Of a stretch of 64,000 nt of DNA, positions 1 through 10,059 are shown piece by piece. The position numbers and the translations under genes are program-made. The stretch spans positions 52,888 through 116,887 of the forward strand of contig SJOL01009960.1 of the NCBI GenBank assembly GCA_004794785.1. The letters are read 5' to 3'. This stretch comes from Opisthorchis felineus (lineage: Eukaryota; Platyhelminthes; Trematoda; Opisthorchiida; Opisthorchiidae). Within the stretch, counting starts at the first letter, position 1; the number at the start of each line of letters is the position of its first letter. The notes under the pieces were generated by a model. That model ran no database searches, was not told the origin of the DNA, and worked only from the letters and a program-made list of their open reading frames with translations.

Positions 1-87
1 TGAGGGTCGATAAGCCAGCGTAACAAAAAACAAAGACTATATGGGATTCATATTCAGGTTACTCTCACCTGAACAGTCAACCTCCTG

Positions 88-335
88 TCTGGCGCAATCA
101 TTCTGGTGAGTCAATACCAAGAAACGCACTGGACTCGAGTTTCTCTCTTATTAGAGTTCATCAGCGGTGAATATCCTTGGCCGTACTGGTGTCTGAACTC
201 CATATATCTGACTTGCGAGGCGAGCCTGCTGGACGCATTTGAATTTTGATATCTGAACAGGCGAACATGTTCACGCTTGATTGTACAATCACACTGCTCG
301 AATGGCATCACCTCGGTGCAGTTGAATATTACTCA
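88..335 (-). repeat. Family A SINE with hammerhead ribozyme, copy A1
   Basis: This is a copy of a repeat seen again at 18.2, 20.4 and 21.1 kb. The shared order, read on the minus strand, is a tRNA-like head, a conserved linker, a hammerhead ribozyme and a short tail. The head is eroded here. No open frame belongs to the element. The resemblance in design to schistosome Sm-alpha SINEs is known biology. Its membership of the same lineage is inference. Confidence 0.75.
126..170 (-). ncRNA. Hammerhead ribozyme motif, family A copy A1
   Basis: On the minus strand the core CTGATGA (164-158) and GAAA are both present. Stem II has CTC/GAG pairs but an A-A mismatch at its base. Stem III is the palindrome ACTCGAGT, followed by C as the cleavage nucleotide, so the cut falls between 132 and 131. 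Stem I keeps four of five pairs. The core is intact and the copy is plausibly weakly active as a dimer. Confidence 0.7.
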
Positions 336-339
336 GTTA

Positions 340-1640
340 TCGAGCGTGAATGTTTACCAGGCCGCTAGGCCAGGCAGAACAAAACAAGAAAACACCGTAG
401 TCCGCATAAGTCAGACAGTTCTGTATTTAAAAAAGTGAGAAGTGTACGAAACGCCGGCCTAATTAGTCCCATTCTGGTGAGCGATTGCATCATGTATCAG
501 ACGCGTACTATTGGTAAAGAGGCGAGGCTCACTTTCAATCCAGTGGGAAGTTAGCCTTACGAAAGATGCCTCCAAGATGGTCTTCAATACAACTATATAT
601 GTTATTCAACAAGGTCGACCAACCTGGTCCTAAGAAATAGAGGAAAATGGTCGAATAGTTGTGGGTCAAATTATAGGGAACCATTGTTTATTAGTATGAC
701 GATCAACCTAATCTTCAGAAAGGTGGTTCATGGTATTCCCTGAGGCCCCTCGATGTGAGGCACCTCCAAGTAAAATACATTCTTGCAGTTCCTGTGGACT
801 TGTTGCGGAAACCAGCGATAGTATGTTGAACCGGACAAGGGAAGCTAAACAGTTTGCCGATAAGTTATGAGGATGTGCAAAAGGATAGACAATGGTCATG
901 CTGCAAACCGCTGCACTCTGTCTCAGGCCAGTGCTTGTGTTCGCCACCGATAATCAGCTAAACCGAAAATGCGACATCTTTTGCTGAAAGACAAGGAAGT
1001 AATCCAAAGAGCACCATAAAAGGTGTCAAGTTTTTCGGAAGAAATGTGGCTGCATGGCGCAAAATTTTCACCGAATACTAATACAAAACATGACACAACT
1101 GTGGCATCAGCCAGTCAAAAATGCACTGAAAAGAGCGCATCTGAGCTGGCTTAGTTGAAAAGTTAATTACTTATTCTTGCGAACTATCATCTCAAATAGG
1201 CCTAGGTCAAGTGCTTCGATTTCCGTCGGGCGTTTAGAAGTATATAAGTAGAGCCTCAGAATGGACACCTTGTACCCATGGATAGTTTGGTCCTGTTTTG
1301 TAGGTGTATATTCTGAACCGAAAACGGTGCGGGTGGACCACTTGTTGTATGACCGTTCTCTTTGGTTTTCGCCCGGAATTTGATTGGAAATGTCATCAGA
1401 AAGGCCCGTTTAAGACTGGAAACCGGGTGCTGGCTGTCGGGAGAATTGTGGTGTACTGTTCTTTGGGGTTTTATAGGTGACTTTTCCATACATGTTTACT
1501 TCAACAGCATCGAGTGTCCAACGGTCATATATTTAGTCTACGTACAAACTAGACAGAATGAAGCTGATTGTAAAATGTATCTTCAAACTGGAATACTGGT
1601 GGCTCAGGTGTGTTTACCAGTGGTTGATCAGATGGTTATT
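340..1640. other. Non-coding stretch, nothing recognised
   Basis: I see only short chance reading frames on both strands, without splice-site support or any family motif. The frame at 1362-1673 (+) runs up to the family D motif and could be leftover transposon sequence. I cannot match it to a family. Confidence 0.5.
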
Positions 1641-1675
1641 GATCTGTCCACCGAGCTTAGGCAAATAGCTTGAGC

Positions 1676-1720
1676 ACACTGATGATGTCTCCTCAGTTGG
1701 TGACGAAACGTTTGCAATGA
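1676..1720 (+). ncRNA. Hammerhead-like motif, family D copy D1
   Basis: CTGATGA lies at 1679-1685 and GAAA at 1705-1708. Stem II is GTC-CC/GG-GAC with one T-T mismatch. Stem III is the minimal palindrome ACGT (1708-1711), and the nucleotide before cleavage is T (1712). One extra T (1686) sits between the core and stem II, and copy D2 has it too. Stem I pairing is poor here, so activity is doubtful. Confidence 0.5.
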
Positions 1721-1733
1721 AATTGCCAAGATC

Positions 1734-1747
1734 GGGGGGGGGGGGGG
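1734..1747 (+). repeat. Homopolymer G(14)
   Basis: Fourteen consecutive G residues lie directly downstream of the family D motif. Such runs are unstable and can form G-quadruplexes. Their true length is often uncertain in assemblies. Confidence 0.95.
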
Positions 1748-1760
1748 ACAGATTCTCGGT

Positions 1761-2384
1761 CGCCTCATCAACCATCAGTATCTCCCAACTGTTAGTTTTA
1801 TCAGGAGGTAACGCTACTAAGCAACACCAGGAAAATCACGAGTAGATTGAAACATATTGCGCTATCAAAACAAGTGAATGCCGAGGAGTTGATGGTTTTA
1901 AGACACACTCACATTGCCGGCCTATATGTAGCCATAGGTCACTTGAATTTCACGTCATTACCGTTAGACAAAAAATGCAAATAGATCACTCACGGCTGAC
2001 CTGTACGAGAAAGTGGCGATACATTACTGTGAAGACGTGTACATATAGCTATTCTTTTATTCAGTCTATTGTTTCACTGATAACCTCTTGTGACCTTGTC
2101 AAACCAGAAATAATATACGGGACTTGAATACTTTGAAACTATATCAGCGATATAGTCCGATCGATCGGGATAGCTCTCCCAGTCAAACCTTTCTATTTAA
2201 AACAGTATCATAGGAAGAGATCTAACAGATAGGCTACAACGAAAGATGTACCCAGCTGCGTTTTTGCGCATGAAAACTATAGAAGTTTTTCTTCTGGGCA
2301 ACGATAGGTGGTTTTCCCGAATATCCAGATACTTTGACAAGCTCTGCTGTTGAGTTGAGCACGTAAGAGCACGATCCAGTCAAA
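1761..2384. other. Non-coding stretch, nothing recognised
   Basis: AT-rich sequence with stops in all frames. No repeat family from elsewhere in the window was recognised here. Confidence 0.5.
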
Positions 2385-2795
2385 CATCCATAGTCTTGAA
2401 GGTTTCATGCACTTGGCGAAATGCACTCATCTGCATGCCAATTTGGTTTTGACGAGAGACTCAGAATGGCCCCAGCTGAATTAGTCGTTTATGATGATCT
2501 TAAGCAACTGAATGTGCCGCACCAGGCTGTCCAATGTTTCATTTGGTATGGTACTCGAGAGGTCTCTTAAAAACACCATAAATGAGAGGTTCATCTGGGT
2601 TTCAGGTGAGTCTCCCGTCAAAACCAAATTGGTATGCCGATGAGTGCATTTAGCCAACTTCGGGCAATTTGGGTTCAAGTAGAGCATGAGGTTGACGGAA
2701 ACTCGGGTACTGCGCCTAGCTGATGAGCCCAAGAAGGGCGAAACTGGTCGTGGGCTGTCGAATAATTTACAGCAACTTTATGAGTAGTGCATTAC
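2385..2795 (+). repeat. Family C foldback element with hammerhead, copy C1
   Basis: A complete-looking single unit. Arm a (2415-2497) and arm b (2574-2654) are about 80% reverse complements of each other, separated by a loop of about 76 bp. They are followed by a hammerhead and a tail ending near the shared sequence GAGTAGTGCATTAC. Other copies lie at 18.7, 21.6, 22.0, 34.1 and 61.3 kb. The element has no coding capacity. It combines a long RNA hairpin with a self-cleaving motif, as in retrozyme-like elements. That class assignment is inference. Confidence 0.8.
2714..2755 (+). ncRNA. Hammerhead ribozyme, family C copy C1
   Basis: CTGATGA is at 2720-2726 and GAAA at 2740-2743. Stem II is GCCC/GGGC with an AAGAA loop. 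Stem III is ACTGGT, a palindrome with one G-T wobble. The cleavage nucleotide is C2749. Stem I pairs GCCTAG with GTGGGC except at the base next to the core. All invariant core bases are present, so it is probably competent as a dimer or with a helper copy. Confidence 0.8.
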
Positions 2796-2799
2796 GTCT

Positions 2800-3385
2800 T
2801 ATGCACTTTTTCACTGAACAATGAGACCAGAGATTTTATTCAAAACTTTGCAGCTCATTTCGTCAGCAATTCGGACGGCTTCAGGTATTAAGGGACAATA
2901 TGATTTTGCAAGTGATTGCAGTTTGCTTCCGCATTACGAGGAAGAGCACAAGCCACTCACCAACAGTCAACTTATGGGATGGGCAGAAACGGATTTGTCA
3001 CCCTTTCTCTGAGCAGCTGCTCATCCAGTCGTTTCTCTAGACGCAACTCGAGATCTTGCCACGCTCTACATCTGACATCTATTTAGGTGGCAGAATGAGT
3101 CGTTTAGATCACATTATCTGCCGAATTCGAATCAGCAATCAGGCTTGTCACCCAGTGAGTGCATCTGTCAGCTGTGGATGGCTCACTTCTCACTCTGAAA
3201 CAAAACCGAACTCGTTGGTTTATTTCTCATAATAAGAATCAGTCAAGGAACAGTGTGTATTAGTCGTGTGACTGGTCTCCATTCTGTCGAAGCTACTAGT
3301 ATCTCGACCTTGTTGGCAAAGTTTCACATCCACGACATCCAACATCCACAATTTAGAAAACCGAAGACCTAATATCAAACCATGT
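2800..3385. other. Non-coding stretch (intron or intergenic)
   Basis: No repeat or exon was recognised. If the exon at 3392-3758 is real, this is the start of the intron that follows it on the minus strand. Confidence 0.4.
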
Positions 3386-3391
3386 ACTCAC

Positions 3392-3758
3392 CAATGTAAC
3401 TAAAATTGGGCTTCGGATCGTCAACAGTTTGTGAGACCATTTCCGGAGGACTTGTGGAATACAGTTGTGATGGCATAAACCCATTGGGAGGTCGACCAAA
3501 CGAGTGCGGTATTACGTATGGAACAGCTGGATGGAAATCTCGCTGGGATGTTGCTTTTGGAAGACTAGGTTCAGCGAGCGCACTGTGAAAACAACTGAGC
3601 GCAAGCAGGTCCATGCTGGAAGCCTGGCACTCATTCGAAAGAGCTGACTGTGGGAAGAAATCTGGGCTGTGTTGTGAGTCTATTTCCATGGCAGAAGCCA
3701 TTCTTTCTGGTATAGGCAGAGAAGATAGGTCAGTTGAACAGCAGAAGCACTTAGACAA
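3392..3758 (-). CDS. Candidate exon, possible start of a forkhead domain
   Basis: On the minus strand a frame of about 122 codons is Ser/Pro-rich and low in complexity, then ends with the residues DDPKPNFSYIG. It is followed exactly by a strong donor, G|GTGAGT (GT at 3391-3390). The ending resembles the first residues of forkhead DNA-binding domains, where a K-P-x-x-S-Y-I motif opens helix 1. The next exon, with the rest of the domain, is not found between 1 and 3391 and would lie outside the window. The acceptor (AG at 3760-3759) has a weak pyrimidine tract, so the left border is uncertain. The frame stays open upstream to 3878. The forkhead reading rests on about eight residues only. Introns splitting the domain this early would need checking. 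Confidence 0.4.
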
Positions 3759-3769
3759 CTGTGCTTGAT

Positions 3770-6480
3770 AATTTAGCCAACCGTCAGCAACACGCGGAAC
3801 TCGCTCATGTGGTCGCTTATTGTTGTAAGCCATGGCGGTATTGCACACAAAACTGGGCGCAGTCCGGAGCATGCACAATTTCTCATTTGGTAACCCGATC
3901 CCCCCATGTCAGGTTTTTAAGCGTTCATCTACAATTGGTTGTTTCACTTGGCAGACAATTTTAGCCAATCATAGGCGCGTGTGATCTGACACGAGTTCGT
4001 GTCGGACCGAACGTCGATTGGTTCACCGGCAAATGGAGGGAAGGGAAACGGACTATCATGAGGACAACAAATTTCTGCGATTAGTGGACTTGTGACGTTA
4101 TGCTCTCACACCAACACATTAAAAATCGGGGCTGAATGGTTGCCGAACGGTCTAAAAACAAAATATTCCGAAATCTGAACGAAACAGGGATTTCACGCAT
4201 TCTACGCTATAACGACAGCAACTGTTGATACAACGAAATGAACTGCAGAGAAGGAAGGTATTGACGTTTAGGTGATATAGGTACTGTCAAGCAAACACTT
4301 GGTCTACTTGGGATCAGTAAAATCAACTATATGTAGTAAATCCTTCTAAGACAGTCGTTCTACCATAAGTATGGAAATTAGTGCAACATGACTTCTAGAC
4401 TTTATTAACTATCTGTGTGATACTCGTGTAGCGGATTCTTAAAGATGTACGGATCTCCCACTATATATCGCCCCAGATATCAGTTTCATATGTGGCTGAC
4501 CGGATATTGAGAGCAGAAACACCACTATGATAAGTGGGATATTGTCATCTTCCCTGTCGAGTAAGATTCATCTTGGATAAATCATGTGGCTAGTGTCACG
4601 ATTGTTGTGAGTCGCATTATGTACCGTAATTCCATGTTTTGTGTGTTATTCGTAAACTCGACTTCTGTCAAGTTGCAGAAGGGTATCTGAACGGAGACAG
4701 TTAAAAAAAATATTCAAGGCTTTTCAAGTATATGCGCGATGGATGTACTCCACTTTCCGATAGGACAATCTAGCTGCTGTCTAACACATATACATAGGTA
4801 CGAGGTTATGCACATCAGAATTCGTTAAAGTCCTTCTTGGAGAGATGGTTGGAGAGGTGACCTTGGCCAGTACTTCCATGCATTCTGCGCCATGGTTGAG
4901 CAAATGCTTGAAATGGGTTAAAATACACAAGGATTACTTTTGACTGATCCAGTTAACAACGCCATTCGTCACATGTTTTCTGGTTCTGTATAGGACCAAA
5001 CGTCTATAAATGACAAAATTCATGCAGTATTTGCAATTACCTTAAGAGGGACAAATTCACGTAAATGATATTACGGTGGCCAAAATAACAAGGAGTTCAC
5101 TACTGAGGAGATTGTTTCTAGCTCAGGTAATTTGGGTGGTCGTTGTTCTTACTCCATAACACAGGCACACTATCCACTCGAAGATTCTGAATGCCCGTCA
5201 CGGGCACTAACAGTTTGCTGGAGCTGTGCCGACTGGCAATTTACCTACTCCTGTCGAGTCAGCTCTCATCGGTGCCACAGCTGTGGTCAGACCAGCTACA
5301 GAGAGCTCCATAGTCCTTGTGCTAGCATACCCAACGCCACACATGTTCACATAAACCAGAGGAGATTTCTCACACCTGCGGAAATGTATTCTCAGTGAAT
5401 CTGCGGTGAAGCGCCAGAAGGATATGCCCCCAAACATTACAGTTATATCTAAGACTGAGAGGTAATTAGTAAGCCCTGAGCACGCTCACACAATCTTTGT
5501 CGTCCGTAATGTCTGTGGTGAGTTTTTTGGTGAGTTGTCCAGCAATTCCTGATTTCATGGTTTCATGAATCTGGCGTTTGTTGCCTTTCAGTATCAGACA
5601 TTTTCGGTGTATGCCTGATCCAACAGTTCTATCCTTGGAACGTATCCAATAGCTCTGCTAGCGAACACATCGATCGTTGGCGAAATTTACTAGCAAACCC
5701 ATGTGATGTTGACTCCGTACAAACAGCAAATCGTTCTGATACCATTAAGGTGTCATACCTAGTGTGCAACAAGGCAAAAGTAGTTTTAAACATCCATCCT
5801 GGCGCCATACCAACTTAAGCGACCAGTGTTCTTCCATACCACATCACATTAAAACGCAGAACTCGATCCATTGGAAAATTCAGGGGTACGCAAACGTACC
5901 AACCATTTCGTGATGACGCCGTAAATCGCGGCTGTTAGAAAAGCCAACGGCACTATTCGATCGATATCATCATGCACTTGTTTGACATCCCGCTTTGTGT
6001 TCACAAACTGTTTGTAAGGGTAACCTAAACGTCGTCACATAGTACCGACGCAGACTGACAATCATCTGGCTGGTTAAAATGATAAGTGTCTTGCCGCTTA
6101 ATTGAATCACAACTAACTGCCGTAGCTTTCTTTGTGTGCAAACAAGGTGGTGTACTTGAAGTGCTTGGAGGTAGAGGCAAACGAATGCCCAGTAAAAAAG
6201 ACGTCGCCTATTTGTAGATCTGAATACATTTAGGTGTTGGTAATCCGATTCTATTTGACCGGTCAAACAAATGAGCAGTACCCCATTACTATGGCACAAA
6301 ACCAGCCAGCAATACACTAACCTTACCGATATAGTTCATATGTAGCTGGAGAGGGTGTGCATGTACAGCATTTCGGGATTTGCTTGTCACTGACATTGAC
6401 GCGGTCGATGCGTACAAGGTCAGCTTAAAACAGGATCGTCTGAGGTCATCCGGATGACCAAAGATCCACTAGATTCACGT
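3770..6480. other. Non-coding stretch, nothing recognised
   Basis: Mostly AT-rich with many stops. A frame at 5207-5437 (-) has a regular amino-acid mix, but it has no motif and no splice support that I can defend. Confidence 0.4.
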
Positions 6481-6483
6481 CCA

Positions 6484-6555
6484 CATCACTTCTTCTGTCC
6501 TGGCACAATTGTTCTGGTGAGTCCAGACCAAAATGTGGAAGCACCATCACGCCTA
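6484..6555 (-). repeat. Family A fragment, copy A2
   Basis: About 70 bp match the tail of family A beside the ribozyme, as seen at 85-130 and 18,220-18,270 (shared words such as TGGTGAGTC). The hammerhead itself is absent. Confidence 0.5.
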
Positions 6556-6559
6556 AAAC

Positions 6560-7610
6560 TAGTTTCTGGAGCAGATGCAATTCCCCACAGACAATTTGAT
6601 CATGACTACCTCATTAAATCGGTTGACTTCCCCAAATGACTTACTGATGAAATTCAACAGTTGACGGTGTTCGGACATGGAAAACCAAAAAGGTAACATT
6701 TGGGTTGGTTTAGATAATCCGCTGATGGGATGTCTGAGTACTCTAACCTATTTACTGTTTGTTCAAGTATTCACAAGCACATCAGCGGCTCTAAAAAGAC
6801 AATAATGAATACAACACCCGTGCAGATGTTTGTAAACACAAAGTGGAAGATTAAAGAAGTTATCTCATCATGCACACTGCATTGACGATCACCCACACTA
6901 TCCGTGCGGTTGCTTGCTCACAATTAGCTGATTGGCCAGGCACCTGCATACACTTTTGTTTAGTGTCGTGCTTATGGCAGCAATTACATACATGTACGCG
7001 CCATTAGCTGGATGCTATTCGGTCACCTGTAGCCTCGATTGCAGGATGTACCAAATCTGAAACGCTACTCAGTAATAGATCCACCGAATTTCGCGATTCC
7101 TTTGTGTAGTCAGGTCAGATTATTACCTGCAAATTCAGTTTCTTAAGTGCGACCTAGGGTAATCATCTTCATGCATTTCTGACACTACCAACTTGACTGC
7201 ACAGAAGTTCGCCACGTTTTGCTCAACTCAGATAAACGTCTCCTAGTGTAATTTTAATAATGCTTGAAAACTACATGGCCGATTGTGCCTTTTATTGATT
7301 AAATGCATTACCAGAACATGCCTATTGTACTCACCTAAGGTCCTGAGGAAACAAACGATCGAGTTATCTTACGATTTTGATTGGTTGGTTTCATTTGCTC
7401 ACCTGGATTTTACCTAAGTTGAGCATGATCATACTATCGGTGAAATTAAGACTCATGTTCACCTACTTGCACTTCGGAGGGAAGAAAGCGCCAGCTGAAT
7501 TTCATTCAGCTTTCAGTTAGATTGGGTTGTTTTTTTTTCTCGCGATAATTTGGACCCGGAGCGTGTTGTATTGGTTGCCACTAATCTATGCAGGTTATAC
7601 TGCTTTGGAG
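6560..7610. other. Non-coding stretch, nothing recognised
   Basis: No exon-like frame or repeat was recognised. A short T run lies near 7531. Confidence 0.45.
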
Positions 7611-7614
7611 AACT

Positions 7615-7775
7615 GTCTTATCTCAGTTTGCTCACTGAGCTCGGCAATTTGACCGTGTCAGCTATTGGTGCACCACGCCGCTCCCCAGCAACACATCGAT
7701 GATATCACCTGGATTGGTGATGAAACGTCTGCAATCGAATTACACAACTCACCCACCAAACCAAAGATAGTCTAC
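7615..7775 (+). repeat. Family D repeat with Penelope-like hammerhead, copy D2
   Basis: Shares the GAGCTCGGCAATTT-type flank and the ribozyme block with copy D1 at 1.65-1.75 kb. No reverse transcriptase or GIY-YIG frame was recognised nearby, so this looks like an orphan terminus. Confidence 0.5.
7690..7735 (+). ncRNA. Hammerhead-like motif, family D copy D2
   Basis: Stem II is a perfect 6-bp helix, ATCACC/GGTGAT. GAAA follows at 7722-7725, then the 4-nt palindrome ACGT and C7729 as cleavage nucleotide. The 5' core reads TCGATGA instead of CTGATGA, which changes two invariant bases. This copy is therefore likely dead, although stem II is better preserved than in D1. Confidence 0.5.
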
Positions 7776-7779
7776 CCTA

Positions 7780-8795
7780 CATGAGATATCAACATACTCC
7801 TCAATAGCGAGTGATAATCTCCTAACAAGTCGGGCCCTAAATAAGAACTAAAGTACATATTTAGCACCATCCTGTTCAATGAACTGAAAAGAGATCAAAT
7901 ACGTAGTAGCTGTCTAACAGGAATATTCCACAGAATGAATTCCTTTCTTTGATACCCTCACAGGTTTCACTTAGATTTTTCCAAACGAAGTGTCATTCGA
8001 ATTTGGTGTCGTTCTCGTGACACATAAAAAATTGCTACTTGTGGCACCTATCTAAAAGGAGCGATGGAAGAATACCTGAACAGCGGTCCGGTGTACTCAT
8101 TGGTAGCTGAAAAGCAAAATCGACAAGAAATACTCGACCGTCAGTCTGAACGATACATTATAGACACCTCTCGGTGAAATATATTTCACGCTAGGTCACC
8201 TTCCCTGGCAAATGTGAGCCACTCTCTTGATCTTACTGAAATGGATTGGGTATAAGGAAATGAATCGCAATTGGTACTTAACGACCGAATTTGTTCAAGT
8301 CAGGTTGTTAGAACTGAAAGCCCATCTGAAGGACAGTGGATAGCTGACCTAGCGTGACTTCGTATAAAGGTGTCATGAGAATCACCAACGAGGGATGGTT
8401 TCACAAAATCTTTGTAAGTTACCTGTTATATATGGCGTCACCTTTGTTTGAGGAGAAAGCACATGCACGAGCTCATTAATATCTCTCTGTATGTAAAGTT
8501 GCCAGTCACTAGAAATGTCGCGGGTCAAAAATCTGTTCTGACAATGAAGGGGCAAACAACTGAAGAAGGAGCGAAGGTCCTATTTCATTACCTTTACAAT
8601 AGTGGGTGTTTCGCAACGCGTCAACTGCTCTCATTATTCACTACTATCCCCCCGAGACCGCAAATTCTAATAACCATTTTATCTAGTTTCTGATTGGTCT
8701 GATGCAGTGGTTAACTGACACTCATTACAAGTAGAGCAAACGAGTTACCTTACTCCTTAGTTTTTACAAGAACCTTGTCCAGTCTGTTAAGAATT
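7780..8795. other. Non-coding stretch, nothing recognised
   Basis: No supported exon or repeat. The frame at 8448-8693 (+) has no motif and no convincing splice sites. Confidence 0.4.
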
Positions 8796-8799
8796 CACA

Positions 8800-9000
8800 A
8801 TTTTAATGGATAATTCGTCGCGGGTTCGAGACTCCCTTGCGTTTCGTGAGTTGCGCACTGCTGATGATTTCGAGTAAGGATAAAACAGCTGTCTAGTGCT
8901 TCCCGGTTTTTCAGCACAGATTGGCTCCACTTACAGGACGAAATTTCCAGGGAAATTCCGAAATCCCTTCATACCGGCAACAAAACTCACAATATTTTCC
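8800..9000 (+). repeat. Family B SINE with hammerhead, copy B1
   Basis: Repeat shared with 14.92-15.12 kb and 46.69-46.88 kb. The 5' part carries a pol III B-box-like word (GGGTTCGAGACTCCC) at about 8822-8836. Then come a hammerhead and a tail with a shared ACAGGACGAAAT word. The order of tRNA-like head, ribozyme and tail parallels family A, but the sequences differ. Confidence 0.65.
8855..8899 (+). ncRNA. Hammerhead motif, family B copy B1
   Basis: CTGATGA is at 8861-8867. Stem III is the perfect palindrome ACAGCTGT (8885-8892), with C8893 as cleavage nucleotide. Stem I pairs GCACTG with TAGTGC over six positions. The invariant G12 before the AAA is A (8882), which should abolish cleavage. 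Stem II is weak. Confidence 0.6.
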
Positions 9001-9915
9001 TATAGTTTGGGTTAGTCAACAACCGATTATTATCGCATTCGGCAGCCGGATGATTGCCAACCATGCCAGTGGAGTTACGTTACCTTTCTTCCGTGGTCTA
9101 CAACATATTAGCAGATACATGCGCTGAAACAAGATGGTTGCAAAATGAACTAGTACGACTGTGTGATTATGCGTTTCTTTGGTTACATGTCACAATAAAA
9201 TTTTAATTCCGTCCGCACTACTTACGAACTTACTTAAAAATGTGAGACTTTGTATCGCAGACCAACAAAAGTCTCACTTTTTGCCTAGTCCATATAGTAC
9301 AACATATCGCAGACGTGGGTCAAAGAAAGTCAGTGATGATATGCGGTGATATTTTATCACAGTTAAATTGAGCTGGTTGTTTAGAATGAAGCTCACTCAC
9401 CATCTTTCTTTCATCATCTTTTTACCGCTTTAAGCCTAGCTGCCCAGAAGAACTACTGGCCAATCTGAACCGTTGCGAAATCCCCTATACGGCCATGGAA
9501 TTTTATCTGTGCAAGTCGGAGCGTGTGGGAGCTGTAAATCAAAATATCCAAACGTTGGTTCAGTAGTTGTCATCCAGCTCGACAGCTGCTTATAATGATG
9601 GGAGGTTAAGTGTAGTTTTTTAAACTCAACAATAATGTCTGGGAAACTAAAAATAGTTTACAATAGGTTGACACACTAGCGTTTAGCCAACCACGGGTTT
9701 TTACTGCTTCTTGAGGTGGGGTGTGAGAATGCCGTTCTACAGCCTCGTAATGGAGGGTTGCAACTGCTTCAACCTACCAAGGCAATTGTCTCAATGCTAC
9801 TGAAACATGGTGAGATGATGGAGAAAGGGTTGACCAGTTACCAACACGCTAACATGTATCAAACGCTGGACCGATTACTTTGAACCGTAATTAAACTCTA
9901 ACTACCCATGTTCAT
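9000..9915. other. Non-coding stretch, nothing recognised
   Basis: AT-rich, with no repeat or exon recognised. Confidence 0.45.
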
Positions 9916-9923
9916 ATACAAAC

Positions 9924-10058
9924 CTTCCTTGAACAGTGCTTCATTATGGGCAGTGAAAACGTGTCCACCCTCTGCATCCGAAACCTTGAGAAATATGTGG
10001 CATCCAAAATTACACAAGATTCGGGCCACATCGCAACTCTTGCTAGTCATGTATGTAG
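9924..10058 (-). CDS. Candidate internal exon of unknown gene
   Basis: A 135-bp minus-strand frame lies between an acceptor (TTCTTCAG, AG at 10060-10059) and a weak donor (GAAG|GTTTGT). The phases are symmetric: two bases complete the first codon and one is left over. The 44 encoded residues, with CDVARILCNFGCHIFLK in the middle, look protein-like. I do not recognise the family. The pyrimidine tract is short and no neighbouring exon is known, so this may be chance. Confidence 0.25.
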
Positions 10059-10059
10059 C

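Larger units (their letters stand above)
1625..1760 (+). repeat. Family D repeat with Penelope-like hammerhead, copy D1
   Basis: The flank just before the ribozyme, which reads roughly GAGCTTAGGCAAAT, is shared with copy D2 near 7.64 kb (GAGCTCGGCAATTT). The two copies are therefore one repeat family. Very short stem III hammerheads of this kind are known from Penelope-like retroelements. No reverse transcriptase is visible beside either copy. Confidence 0.5.
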
